A stretch of DNA of 64,000 nt from Sepioteuthis lessoniana (Eukaryota > Mollusca > Cephalopoda > Myopsida > Loliginidae), in assembly GCA_963585895.1 (NCBI GenBank), contig OY757921.1:88025574-88089573 (forward strand), in the 5' to 3' direction. A model generated the notes under the pieces. That model was given only the letters and a program-made list of their open reading frames with translations, made no database searches and was not told the origin of the DNA. The translations under genes were made by a program, and so were the position numbers. Of the stretch, positions 21,418 through 32,723 are shown piece by piece (the first letter of the stretch is position 1; each line of letters starts with the position of its first letter).

Positions 21418-22313
21418 CGAGGATCATTAAATAAGTTTCCAGACTTTTTTCGTATGGGCACTTTTCATGATAGTACACACATGAAACTCTTGTCCCCTTC
21501 GAAGTAATCTCCTCCAGCTGCAATGCAATTGTACCGTTCCAACAACTTCTGGAAGCCCCCAGGGAAGTCTTCTTGTGTGAGCGTGTTAATGACCTTCGTC
21601 ATAGCCTCTTTCATCTCCTCAATTGTCTCTCAACGACAGCCTCTGAGCTTTGGGAATAACCAACAGTCACAGGGAGCAAGGTCTGGACTATAGGGACGGT
21701 AAGCAACTGTCTTGATGCTCATCTTGGTCAAATAGTCTGTGATAAGGATGGAGTTGTGGACTGGTGTATTGTCCTGGTGGAAATGCCACAGACCTGATTT
21801 CAAGAGTGCTGGCTTCTTCCCTTGAAATCTCTTGCACAACTCCCTTAAAACCTCAGCATAGTAACCCTAACCCTAACCCTAACACTTTGGCCAATCAACT
21901 CTGGTGTATTGACTTCCTTACTCCTCCCACATCTCTCATCATCCCTCACAGACTCCTTGCCTTCCTTGAATCTCTTATGCCACTCAGAAAGTGATGCTCG
22001 ATTCATGCAAAATGGTCGAAAAGTAGTCTGAAGCATTCCATACGTTTTCCAAGTTTAAAACACAATTTTATTGCATGTCGTTCTTCTAAAGTGTCCTCAC
22101 GTCAAGATTGCATTTTTGAAATTTACCAGCTGTAGTAGGCTTTAGTAGGGTGTATTCCGATTCCTGCTGTAGCTGTTCATTTGAACGTGAAATCATAAAA
22201 ATTGGTGAGTTATCTCATAAGATGTATAGCAATAACATAATGTATTTTCAAGACTCTACAACAATTTTAAAGGCCTGTAAGAAAAAGTCTGGAAACTTAT
22301 TGAATACACCATG
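21418..22313 (-). mobile_element. mariner M1 (DD34D), internally deleted
   Basis: Inverted repeats CGAGGATCATTAAATAAG plus TTTCCAGACTTTTTTCGTA, with TA on both sides. The transposase N-terminus (21845-22100) reads SEWHKRFKEGKESVRDDERC. The C-terminus (21498-21839) reads HFHQDNTPVHNS, then RPYSPDLAPCDCWLFP: the second and third catalytic Asp, 34 residues apart. The segment between, with the first Asp, is absent. A (CCCTAA)n run at 21863-21883 adds Arg-Val pairs. The family is nonautonomous; other copies lie at 32724, 37413, 46175, 53149 and 59010. Confidence 0.9.
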
Positions 22314-22696
22314 TATGTTTATGTGTAATTTTTTTTTCTTTTTATCTTGGTCCAAAGAAAGAAAAAAGGAAATATTTCAAAAGGAATAGGTCCACAAAGA
22401 GATTTGTATCTTTTCAAATAAAAAAAGAAACAGAGATTTATATCTTTTCAAAAATATTTATTTAGTTCTTGTTTAGTTTAAAGTTTTGTTGCTTTCTTCC
22501 GAGAACTTTTAATATCTTTTTCATATGTGATTTTCGGTATTTATAGAAATAATTGTTTCGATGGGGTGAGGGTGTTTCTTTTAATTAATTGATAGATTCC
22601 TTATAAAAGTTAGTTATTTCTCATCTTTTTTTCTTTTTTCCACACTTTCTCTTTTCTCAGAGTGTTTTTCCTGTTCTCCCTTGTAGATGCAGTTTA

Positions 22697-22876
22697 GTTT
22701 CTTTATTTACTAGCATACCAATTTTCGTGGGTTATTCAATTCCTAAGTAATCCTTGTAAAGGAACAGTAGTAATATTACTTAACTAATAATTGGGGATGT
22801 GTGTGGGGGTGTATGAGCGTTCTCAAAAGCATTAGTCTGAAAGTAAACCTAAACTTCGAACTCGCTTAAGATATAT
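22697..22876 (-). mobile_element. SINE-A copy, decayed
   Basis: 3' tail TTTCTTTATTTACTAGCATACC and GGGTTATTCAATTCC, then the body to ACTTCGAACTCGC, the B-box region. The head beyond 22876 is lost. The preceding 22314-22696 stretch has no recognised element. Confidence 0.6.
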
Positions 22877-22879
22877 ACG

Positions 22880-23212
22880 AGCTCTATAGAGTAAGTCCTG
22901 GAAGAAACATCCCACAAAACAGCAGTTGTACGGCCACCAACCTTCCATCTCTAAAACTATCTAAATTAGACTAATAAAACATGGGGAACATTGCTGGAGA
23001 AGTAAGGACAAACACATAAGCGACATTCTTCTGTGGACACCTTCCCGTTGACGAGCAGGTGTTGGACGATCAACTAGAACGTATCTACAACAGCTCTGTA
23101 CAGACACAGGATGTAGTCTGGAGGACCTGCCAGAATCGATGGACGATAGATATGAATGTCGAGAGATAGCCAGGGAAATCTGTGCTAGACGAACGGCATG
23201 ATGGTGATATAT
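22880..23212 (+). mobile_element. RTE LINE 3' end (copy 5)
   Basis: The last ~110 codons of the RTE ORF, decayed: KSWKKHPTKQQLYGHQPSIS, HGEHCWRSKDKHISDILLW, then TYLQQLCTDTGCSLEDLPESM, ending near GATGGTGAT. The in-frame TAA at 22965-22980 and other changes make it nonfunctional. Confidence 0.75.
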
Positions 23213-23269
23213 AAACAATGATTAGTGAAACAATTTTGATCATTTAAGGTTTTTGAACTATTGTCTTCA

Positions 23270-23580
23270 TCTTAATTCTTAAAGTTTCGGCTAATATGTC
23301 CACTGGCCTTCTTCAGGTGTTTGTCGCAGTCAGGAACCTACATGGAACTTCCAACTCAGTCCTTAATTGAATCCATGGGAGTCGCCTGTTCTAACCGGTT
23401 ACGAGTGTTAAGTAGTCCTGTATTGTTACTTCCCTGCAGTCAGGATTGAACCAGCAATCTTCAGAGGATTGTCTCCTTAGAACCAATGCCTATAACCATT
23501 ATGCTATGAGTCATGTTGAGACAGTTTAGATAGAATTTTAAGGAATTATAAACTTAATGTTCTTACTTGACTAGGATTAC
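23270..23580 (-). mobile_element. SINE-I copy
   Basis: Minus-strand repeat with a tRNA-like head: CATAATGGTTATAGGCATTGG (A-box side), AGGAGACAATCCTCTGAAG and a B-box GGTTCAATCC. The body is CAATACAGGACTACTTAACAC, ending with CACCTGAAGAAGGCCAG and AGCCGAAAC. Homologous to 50128-50560. The following 23580-24105 is unassigned. Confidence 0.65.
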
Positions 23581-24109
23581 TACTATTATGTATGATTTTT
23601 TTTACTTATGCTCATATTCAGTTTTTTTTTTAATCTAAACTTTTTAATTATTGGTTCCCATATTGTATTAATCTCTATACTTGGTCTACTCAACAGGTCA
23701 TTGTAGCCCAACATATGGGCTGATTCCTTAAGGCGTCTAATCCTTTGATGTTCTTTTCTATTAGTTATTTCAACTTCATCCCATAAGGACAGATGGTTTT
23801 ACGAAACAAATCAACACTCGAAATGACGGTTGTGATATGGGATTAAAAGTGCTCAAACGCCAGTATAAAAACTAAAAATTCCACGTGTTAGTGGACGCAA
23901 CATTGAAAGGCTTTTGATGGCTAGTTACTTTTCCTCTCGTCTTTTCCCTATCTATTTAAGATTTGCCTTGAATAATGTCTTTTACAGGAATATTTGATGA
24001 TACATCACCTCTAATAAGTTCCATTGAAGTTCTTGGGACTTTTAGAAGTCTGTAAGGTCCCTTAAACTTTCCTCCTGGCTGAAAACTGTCATCAGTTGTT
24101 TCTTCACGG

Positions 24110-24608
24110 TGTAACATTACGGACGGGCACTGTCGTCAATCAGTGAAGGTGTCACGAGACTAGCGCGTGCGGGCAGAATGACCTGCAAAGTTAGACGTGA
24201 TTTTAAAATAATCACAGATGTAATATTACGTGTTTCACTAGTGACATCGAACATTCGCGGATCTTCGATTTGTTCTCCAAAATCTCTACATAAGAAAACA
24301 AGTAATGAGATTTAGGCAAAGTTAAAAGCAGTTGTCAAAACGGATGGATTAAAGGTTCCGGAGGCCCCGACCGGTCATACCTCAGTCTGCTACGAACTAT
24401 CTGCTGTGACAAGCGTGTGTCAAACAACCAGCTCTCAAACACACCCCGTCACCACCGAGAGAAAGGGAGAAGAAGGAACTTTTCGAGTTGCAGTGATCAT
24501 AGCCGAATAAAAACGACTGCTATATTTTTCCCCTTACCTTCGAGTTTGAGTATTTCTTTTTCTGCTGACTTCTTTCTTTACAGCACAAAACGTTGGTCCG
24601 ATGGTACA
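24110..24608 (+). mobile_element. solo LTR, family F
   Basis: A 499-bp block starting TGTAACATTACGG and ending GGTCCGATGGTACA with a perfect 4-bp duplication ACGG (24106-24109 and 24609-24612). Homologous over its length to the reverse complement of 39422-40095. It contains AATAAAA near 24507, suiting a polyadenylation signal. Only the LTR is present. Its termini resemble those of families E and G. The 24613-24860 stretch after it is unassigned. Confidence 0.8.
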
Positions 24609-24861
24609 ACGGGAATACGTCAATGTAAAAAATATCGGATGTCGAGGAAGCAATATATGAAGAATCTTATTGCTACCTAACTTCTTTGCTTCCACCGAAT
24701 CTTTTTTTTTTTTTTGACAGCATCTTTGGCAGTAGGTGCTGGATGGAAACTGCCTTTTGATGATGTTTTCTTTCTCTGATCTTTTAAATATTCCTTCTCT
24801 TCAATGAGAACCGGAAATTTCAAAATTTGCATGAGTTTGATACCAGGTCTAGCATATATGA

Positions 24862-27800
24862 CAAATATTAAGGAATCATCATCATCATCATCATCATCAT
24901 GTCACGCCATCAGCACAGATATCCCTGGCCATCTCTCATCACCCTTCTCTATCGTCCATTGCTCCCGATAGGTCTTCAAAGCTACATCCTGTATCGGTAC
25001 AGAACTGCTGTATGTAGGTTCTAGCTGGTCGTCCTGCCTTTGCTCATCTATGTGAAGGGGTCCATTGGAATACATCACTGATGAGTTCGTCCTTACTTCT
25101 CCAGCTGTGTCTGTCTAACGTTGATAGTTTTTGTGAGGGGTGTTAGGTGGCCGTACACCTGCTGCTTTGTGAGATGCTACCTCGTTGACTTGTTCAATAT
25201 TGCACGCAGCATCCTTGTGTAGTTGCCGTCAAGCTTTTTCTCCATACGTTTAGTTAGCATCCATCTAGTGCATCCATATAGCAGTATCAACACGACTGCT
25301 GCTTGGTAAAATCTGCGTTTTATTTCATCGGTCCGGTCTGACTTCCATATGACCGATAGTCTATCGATAGCTGTTCATACCTTTGTTAGTCGTGTGTTGA
25401 TGCCTGTCTCGGTTGATGAGACACTGCTTCCTAGGTAGGTGAACATGTCTACAAGTTTCAGAGAGCTGCCGTTTGGTGTGGAGATGTCACCTGTTTGATT
25501 AAAGCACATATATTTCGTCTTGTGTGCTTTGACATAGAAACCTATGCCTGTAGCTGCTCGTTTCATACTATGTAACTGGGTTTCGGCCTGGGGGTGCATT
25601 TGGCAGAAGCGCTATGTCATTGGCGTAGTCCGCGTCTGTAATTGTTTGAGGTGGGTAGCTTCTGCTTCTTTCCCTTGTTAGCTTGACACTGTTTTCTTTC
25701 ATTTTATCAGGATATGTTGTAAGCACATTGTCTAGACGGATGATAAAGAGTTATGGGACTATTGTGTGTCCTTGCTGTACACCTGCTACAATGTCGAAGT
25801 AGCCTGTGTCTCCCTCCCGGGAACAGACTTTTACTTTGGTGTTTCTATATACCATCATTATGACTGCGACGGTTTCTTTTGGTAGGCCGTAGGCGAGTAG
25901 AATTTGCTCCATCTTTCCTCTGTGAATGGAGTCTAAGGCATTGGTAAAGTCGACAAATAATATTGTTGCCTCTAGGTTTTTCGCACGTCCACTTTCAAGA
26001 ATTCGACAGATAGTCAATATTTGGGACGTTGTAGATCTATTCCTTCGGGGGCTTTTTTGGTCTACCTAAGTATGTTCTCAATTTTGGGTTCTATGCAGTT
26101 GCGTATTAGAGCATTGTATATCTTGGCCGGGATGGATGTAAAGGTTATACCTCGGTAGTTCTTGGCTAATCCAAGGTCGCCGTTTAAAGAGAAAGGGAGG
26201 ATGCATCGCTATGTCCATCTGTCTATTGTGTTTTGATTATTTACTGCATTATAGTGTCGGAGTAGTATATCGTCGAATTCCCGGGTCTTACACAATTCTG
26301 GGGGTATTTTATCAAGCCCTGCTGCGTTTCTATTTTTAATTTTTCTTTGTACCGAGTCGATTTCTTGCATAAACGGTCCTAGTTTTATGTCTAATTGTTT
26401 ACTTATAATCCTCCCGATTTGTTCCCGTGCAACTTTTTGAGGGTTTCCGAGTAAATACTCGAAAAGTTGTTTCCATAAGAGTATTCGTTCTTGTTGGCTA
26501 GTAGCTTTCAGTTTAGCTTTCGCAGTGCTCTTCCTTCTGCTTACTTCGTTTACCGTTTGCCAGACTATCCTAGAATGTCTATTTTTAACGAAATCTCTAA
26601 TCTTATCAATCTGACTTTGTATGTATTCTGATTGTTCTTTTGGGTATTTCTCAGCTAATTCATTTCTACTTTTTTATGTTTTAGGGCACTGGTATAGGTT
26701 GGGTTCTTTCTATTGCATTTGGAGGCAGTTTTATACGTCTGTGCACTTTTCCCTAACCTCTAACGTCTCCCATGGGACTCTAGGTTTAGGTTTTTGTTTA
26801 GTTGGTTTGTATTCTGCTGCCGCTTCTAAGTGGTCATTGAAGAAATTTTCATATTCATCTTTCGGAGTATGTGCTTCTGTCTTCTCTTGTAGTGCATCGA
26901 ATTTGTTTCTTAGTGTTAACGCATATTTATCTCTAATATGATTGTTTTTAAGCAGGGACCGGTCATAGTGTACAGTGGCTGTTGTTCGAGTCGCATTCCT
27001 TCGTAGGCCCAATCGTATTTTTGCCGTGACAATTCGGAGGATAAACGCTCGAAAGAGGAATATGCATCGCAATTCAATGCGCTGTTAACCCATTTCTTAT
27101 TTATCTGTGCTATAGTATTATTTGCTTTGGTGTAGGTCCATAGTTTTCTCTCTTTTTTTTAAAGTTTGTATTGAGGCATGTTAATCTATTTTCAGTCATA
27201 AAATCTGTTTGATGTTGTCCATTTCTGTTTGACGAGTTGTGTAGGCTAAATTTCTGGTTCACGTTTTTACCATGTCTCCACCAATGACGAGAACCTTGTG
27301 TTTCGGGATGCCACGGAAAAGGGAGGATAGCTCAATATAGAAGGGGATGAGTTCAGTTTCTTCACTAACATTGGTAGGGCTGTAGAAGGAGATGATTGTT
27401 GCGCTGGGGTTGCCATTAAAAGTAGCTACCATCATCCTAAGTTGTATTTTCTCTATCCTATTTAGTGGTTTTAGGGTTCGTTGTCTTACAAGCATACCCA
27501 CACCTGGTATTGTGGCATTTACAGAGTTTTTCCATGCAGATGCAGTGGCTGGTGTCGTGATATTTAGTATTCTCGCTATGTGTGTATCTGTGTTCTTGAA
27601 TGCATATTATGTCTATATTATAATCTATGGCCGGTGCAGTCAGCTCTGGTAGTTATCCTATCGTATTTAAGGTTCTAACGTTAAATGTCGCTATTTGTAT
27701 TGTGCGTTTGCATTTTACTCATTTTTGCTTGAACTCTGTGGCTGATTTTTCGCGCACTTTGTTTAGCCAGGGCTCCAACTTCAGTAGGACGCGCTCTTTT

Positions 27801-28062
27801 TTTACCCACACGAAGAGCGATGCCATTTTGACAGGTGGTTTTGGTGTGGTTCATCGTATTCCTTCGATGGCTGTTTTTATCCTCATCTATAAAAGCCACC
27901 GTTATAGATACAGTTGCAGTAGTTCCACGATCGAACTATTTGATCCTGGCCGTTGAACCATAGGATTCATACGCCCAGGAACTGGTTAGGCATTGCGTTG
28001 AACCATCAGAGTGATTATCTACTTGCCTTTAAGTCCATCATGCCGTTTACCCTATCTTTCGA
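24862..28062 (-). mobile_element. RTE LINE, near full-length relic (copy 6)
   Basis: The longest element in the window, about 3.2 kb. In minus-strand order: leader ORF region 27681-27899 (SHRRNTMNHTKTTCQNGIALR); endonuclease domain around 27240-27660 (MMVATFNGNPSATIISFYSP, VLVIGGDM); linker 26730-27072 (RVPWETLEVREKCTDV); RT domain about 25700-26500 (ATILFVDFTNALDSIHRGK, the FxDF motif with the first catalytic Asp); C-terminal region 24900-25600. It ends in (ATG)n at 24866-24900. Multiple stops and frame shifts, and a short deletion near 25600, make it dead. It is the best source for the family's domain order. Confidence 0.9.
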
Positions 28063-29125
28063 AAATATTTTCCCCTTTTGTCATTATTAAGTTTTAACTT
28101 AGTTAAAGTTCACAATTATTTTTTACATTCATTACAGTACTTATTTATGCTTCTTAGCATCCTTACAGGCATTCGATTTTATTTTAACTTAGGTTTTTAG
28201 GTTCTAATAAAGTCCAATTGTGTTAGCTTCTCTTGACCAGGTTCAATTTTAATTTGGATTTACCATAAAACTGTCTTTGGATTTAAGACATAGATAGTAT
28301 ACAGCGATTATTTTACAAAGAAAAAATAATAAAATCATTCATGCATTTTTAAAGGACAATATATTACTCACCAGTTTTTGAACACTTGTGTTGGAGTGAA
28401 TGCGCCTAGTATTTTCTCAGTCAGTTTAACATGGTTCATAAAAATATTAAGGAAAATGTCATAGTATTATTTACCAGAAAACGGAAGATTATCAGAGGTA
28501 AATTTAGATTTTGAAAATCGTGTCATGAACTCGTCCAAGTTAAACTATAAAAAAAAATACCATAGAATTAAGATTACCTTCTTCTTAGCAGAGCACGTTC
28601 ATACTATATGCCTTGTTTGAAATTTCCTTTTAATGCACTTCCTAGCAGAAATCATCAAATCTTAACACAGGTAATAAATTAAAATGTTATTTCATACGTA
28701 TTTTTTATCTTATGGTTATAGAAAAATATGTACAGACAAAAATTCAGATGTATCAATCTAATGAATATAATGTATTATAACATTTATTATAAATAAAATG
28801 AATTAGATTTATTCCATCAAAGTGTCTCATTTCTGATTATTTTAAGCGTTTTCTGTCGGCTCGATATTAAGTGGGTATCGAAGGACCAAGGGAGATCCAT
28901 GGAGTCATGCTGAGGACTGTAAGTAACGATACTCCAGGCAATGTTGAGTTGAGGATAATACGAGACAAATAGAAAATGCCTCGCGTTAGGGAAGGAAATG
29001 TGAACCACGTCATCTCAACAATTGTGTATTTATCGAATCTATGCATTGAGGCATCTATGCACTCCATAATGTTTGTTCTTTTCTCCTGCTTGACATATAG
29101 TCTATGTTATCTCCCGTGTGTAAGG
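28063..29125. other. unassigned AT-rich stretch
   Basis: About 1 kb without a recognised repeat, long open frame or RNA gene. Slightly GC-richer sequence at 28860-29000 is unassigned. It could be single-copy intergenic DNA. Confidence 0.5.
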
Positions 29126-29165
29126 CCTTTTTGGTTTTGTTTGGTTCGTTTTATGTCATATCAAC

Positions 29166-29600
29166 TGTAACATATTGACCCTCGACCGAGCCGTCAATCA
29201 AGAGATGCACCTGTGTAAATAAGCGGAAGAACAGCGGAAGCACGGGTACGTCAAACAAAAATATAACCAGGACACAGACGGCTTGAAACAAGATGCCAGC
29301 GTGAGAATCCCCTTGCAGACTGAGGGCTTGCGGCCCTCAGTGACCCTCGGTTGAGCAACTCCAGCCAAGATGAGAAAGAAGTGCTGCTATGGTCGCGAGA
29401 AGAACTTTGGGTCAATATAGCAGTCTGTCCCTCTCTCCAACTCACCTCTCACACACAACCAACATCAACCCTTTCGAGAATAAAGTGTAAGAGATATATT
29501 TTTATAAAGAAGTGTGTTCGTTCGTTCATTGAAGTTCGTTATTATGTTCGATTATGTTCCGCATATATTTGTATATGTATATGTGTGCGGCTATATAACA
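29166..29600 (+). mobile_element. solo LTR, family G
   Basis: A 435-bp block starting TGTAACATATTGACC and ending GCTATATAACA with a perfect 4-bp duplication CAAC (29162-29165 and 29601-29604). It contains an AATAAAG signal near 29482. It has the same kind of termini and duplication length as families E and F but no clear body homology. Inserted into the 3' tail of the D copy. No internal region is present. Confidence 0.75.
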
Positions 29601-29656
29601 CAACCACCGTAGATTATTTAAGGCCAAAATCTGTTTAAACATAAATATTAAATATA

Positions 29657-30084
29657 TGCTGGGTGTCTGAAAATAGATGCGACCCATTGATATAATAATA
29701 TATTACAGACATATGCGCAATGATAGTCATTTGGAAAACCAGTAAAAATGCATCCCTTATGCTAGAAACATCAAATTAACGTTTTCTTAATTCTTATTAT
29801 ATAAACATACAGGACATGCAATTATTTTTTTACTTTCTTGTCACAATAATAAATCATTATCATATTAATGGGTTGCATTTTTTGAGACAGTTTTAAACAA
29901 ATTTGTTTTCAAATAACTTGTGACGAAAAATATTTTTCCTCTCTTGTCCAAGACATTGTGATCAAGGGTTAATTGTTGTTATAGTATTATATTTTAAAAT
30001 CTGAAACAAAAAAGAATGCTGCATTATTATTCGTAGAGTTATTAGAAGTTACATCGGATCCATTGTATTTTGAGACACCCTGTT
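29657..30084. mobile_element. 428-bp MITE nested in D
   Basis: Inverted ends GGGTGTCTGAAAATAG, then ATGCGACCC, on the left, and the matching inverse ending GAGACACCCTG on the right, with TA at both edges. A further inverted copy of the same end lies inside at about 29852-29893 (GGGTTGCATTTTTTGAGACAG). It is therefore either a MITE inside a MITE or one with a duplicated end. No coding capacity. Confidence 0.65.
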
Positions 30085-30394
30085 TATAATTTGTAGATAA
30101 CATTTTGAAGATGACATTCTTAAACGAGCGTGAGTTCATTTTTGCACCCAGTTAAATGGTTTTAAGTATTGCCATATAAAAGTCACAATTCTACATCAGT
30201 CATTTGTTTGCACACAGTTTGTTTTATTTGACCCATAGATAGGAACGTATCAGGTGCTACCAATCAGAGTCAGAGTGGACCTGAAAGCAATGACAATTAA
30301 AAGGTACTCCACATTGATCAAATCTCAAAAGCTGAAGCCTCGTCATCGGATGGTTTAATGTCATAACAAGACACTCGGTGAGGAAGGATCATAC

Positions 30395-30873
30395 TGTTAC
30401 ATAGCCAGATATACGGATTTGTGAAATAGACATAGGGAATCTAAAAACACGAAACTTTACGAAATTGGTTCAGGTACGAAACTTTTTATCACCTTTGAAT
30501 TAAAGGTAATTCGACATAAGGAGAGAGGTTCACAATCTTTCTATGCTGACTGCTTTTACATCGTCAGCTCTCAACCCAACCAACGCGGGGCGCCCGTAAC
30601 GCACAAAGTCGTCTGGCCTCACCCAGCTCTTAAATTCAACTCAACTCACTGCTTTGTCACAAATTTCAACCCACGCTTCCGGTGCGTGACGTCACCCAAA
30701 TACCCTGGTCCCAATTCCTATCTGGGATTTTTATTTTGACATCCACGCTGCGCGCGTGAACACCTGCGTTAATGTCGCACCTGACTAATCCATGCGCTAA
30801 GTGAAAGGTTCTCAGCCTAACTAAACCGAAAGGCAAGATATATAAAACGAAATCCTTCAGCAATTATATTACA
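30395..30873 (-). mobile_element. solo LTR, family E, nested in D
   Basis: A 479-bp minus-strand family E LTR (TGTTACATAG on the left, ATATTACA on the right) lying within the head of D. The flanking 4 bp are ATAC and TTAC, an imperfect duplication of D's TTAC. Older or more diverged than the other two E copies. Confidence 0.75.
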
Positions 30874-30984
30874 TTACCCCTAAGCAGAGATTCAGTCGGT
30901 AAATTCTACAGCGCCAGTCAACTGGACTGTGTAAGCCTTGTGCATGGCCGCCAATTTCCTTGTCTTTTTATCCTCTTGACTGAG

Positions 30985-31560
30985 TTTATTTTTTTTATTT
31001 ACTATTATTATTTTTCACACCAACATTAACCGACGTTTTTTCACTTGATTTGAGTGATGCAAGTCTACTCAAATCTCCATGACGTTTCTCAGTATTCTGA
31101 CCTAACTGTAATCTGGATGGTCTCTACTTGTCCTTTTATTTCTATGTCTCCCAGTCCATTTATTAATCCTCTGGGAATCGTTCTAAGTGCTCCAACTATA
31201 ATTAGCATCACTGTCACTTTCATGCTCCATAGTTTCCTCAGCTCTCTAGCAATGTGCAGATATTCATCCATCCTTTAACTTTCTTTTAATTTTACTCGGT
31301 GGTCTGCTGGGACTGTGAAGTCCACTATTCGGCAGTTTTTTGTTGGGTTTTTTTTTTGTTGTTTTTTTGTTTTTTTTTGTTTTTCGTTGACTATCACGAA
31401 GTCTGGTCGTGTGGCCGACATTAGGTGATTCATTTTTATCGCAAAATCCCAGAGAATTTCGTGCGGCTCATTTTCTAGAAAAGATTTTGGGTTATGCATA
31501 TACCATTTGTTCGTATGGTCAAATTTAAACATCTTGCACAATTCCCAATGGATTATCTTC
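30985..31560 (-). mobile_element. RLE-type LINE, endonuclease to 3' end (copy 6)
   Basis: Minus-strand translation 31541-31275: FKFDHTNKWYMHNPKSFLEN, ILWDFAIKMNHLMSATRPD, a lysine/glutamine-rich expansion, then CRIVDFTVPADHRVKLKE. It continues 31271-31089 as DEYLHIARELRKLWSMKVTV and GALRTIPRGLINGLGDIEI. RPD and D-F-T-V-P mark the restriction-like nuclease. The insert of Lys/Gln codons (31330-31385, (GTTTTTTTT)n in DNA) is unusual. The tail is (TAA)n near 31000. Confidence 0.8.
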
Positions 31561-31624
31561 CCCGCCCAGTCGTGTCTAGTATTAACTCTCTCAGAGCTTA
31601 TTTACTGCATTTGCTAATTATGTG

Positions 31625-32050
31625 ATGGTTGTTGTTGGTTGGGTTTTATGGCATATCAAACGTTGTAGGTTATTCAATGCTAAATACATTTTTATACAAA
31701 TTAACAGTTTTCTTTCAAACAATTCAGTTTAGCATACGTACACAGTTTGTCAAAAACATTTCTATTTCAATCAATTCAGTTTAGTCAAACAGTTCTAATC
31801 CAAACAATTCAGTTTAGTTTAAGTATAGTTTTTGCTTCCACACAGTTAAATGTCAAAACAGTTCTAATTCAAACAATTCAGTTTAGTATACGTACAGTCT
31901 CAATGTCAAAACCGTTCCATTTCAAACAAATCAGTTTAGCATAAGTACGCAGTTTAGTTCTATTTAACCCATCGATAGGAGCCTATCAGGTGCTACCACT
32001 CCAGGCAAGAGCGATGTCAGTGAAGGGGTACTCAACATTCCCCAAAATGT
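31625..32050 (-). mobile_element. element D copy with minisatellite
   Basis: Tail TTTTATGGCATATCAAACG at the left, then at least five ~50-bp units around CAATTCAGTTTAG (31720-31950). Part of the head follows (AACCCATCGATAGGAGCC, GGGGTACTCAACATTCCCC). The head is cut where a SINE-A begins. Confidence 0.8.
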
Positions 32051-32195
32051 ATAGGAGGAAGGATAAGGGGGTTCATGCCATTCCCAAAGGTTATTTGTTC
32101 GAAAACGAACGTAATAGAGCAACCGGAGTTCGAACTTGGTTACTATAATTCCGCAGTCTGGCGCTTTAACCATTACACTACGAGGACTCCCCACT
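32051..32195 (-). mobile_element. SINE-A copy, 3'-truncated
   Basis: On the minus strand it starts GTCCTCGTAGTGTAATGGTTA (A-box region) and has the B-box region GAGTTCGAACTCC-like GGAGTTCGAACTTGG, then the body to GAACCCCCTTATCC, where it joins D. The 32196-32558 stretch after it is unassigned. Confidence 0.75.
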
Positions 32196-32558
32196 TCTTC
32201 CCGTGGTTTCTAGGGATTCGCAATCAGTGACATTTTCCTCCCTCTTTTTTATGTGTTAAGTTTTAAGAATGTTAAAGTCCAGCAATTCACTATTTGCCCC
32301 CTTTGTTCAACCCAAGAGCAATTAGGTGCTGTGAGTTATGACATTAGCTCTTCCATATCTTTCGTCTTGATTACTGGATTTAACGGCAGCAGGATAAATA
32401 TTAAATTAACAGTATCTGCCCTTATATCTGAACAGCTAAAACTTAGAGACACGGAAAAAGCCAGTAGCAAGATAAAATCTGACTTTTGTTCCAAATAGTT
32501 AAAATAAGGACACATTTTAAAGGCAATACATACAATTTGTCGGGTTTTCTCGAAAATG

Positions 32559-32723
32559 GTTCAGCGAGTTATTTTGTTTTTAAGTTATTTTGATTTTTTT
32601 ACTCCATTCTGCTAAGTCTTCGCTTCGGTCTCGAACGGTTGCTCTACGGCATTTATTCTGATATTTGGTCATCTGACAACGACCATTTTTTTTCTTCTTT
32701 CCTATCTTTCTATATTAGATATA
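32559..32723 (+). repeat. direct duplication, left unit
   Basis: 165 bp from GTTCAGCGAGTTATTTT to TATATTAGATATA. The same sequence recurs at 33589-33754 with a handful of changes. The mariner M2 lies exactly between the units. Confidence 0.85.

Larger units (their letters stand above)
29126..30955 (-). mobile_element. element D carrying three nested insertions
   Basis: One minus-strand D copy split into four pieces. These are the tail TTTGGTTCGTTTTATGTCATATC to 29165, then 29605-29656 (ATTATTTAAGGCCAAAATC), then 30085-30394 (GACCCATAGATAGGAACG to ACTCGGTG), then 30878-30955 (CCCCTAAGCAGAGATTCAG). The intruders are solo LTR G, a MITE, and solo LTR E. The pieces join in D's normal order, which dates all three insertions after D. 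Confidence 0.85.

Noticed and set aside
21863-21883. Telomere or telomere fusion relic from (CCCTAA)n
   Set aside because: The repeat lies inside the mariner transposase gene at a fixed position in several copies, so it belongs to the transposon.
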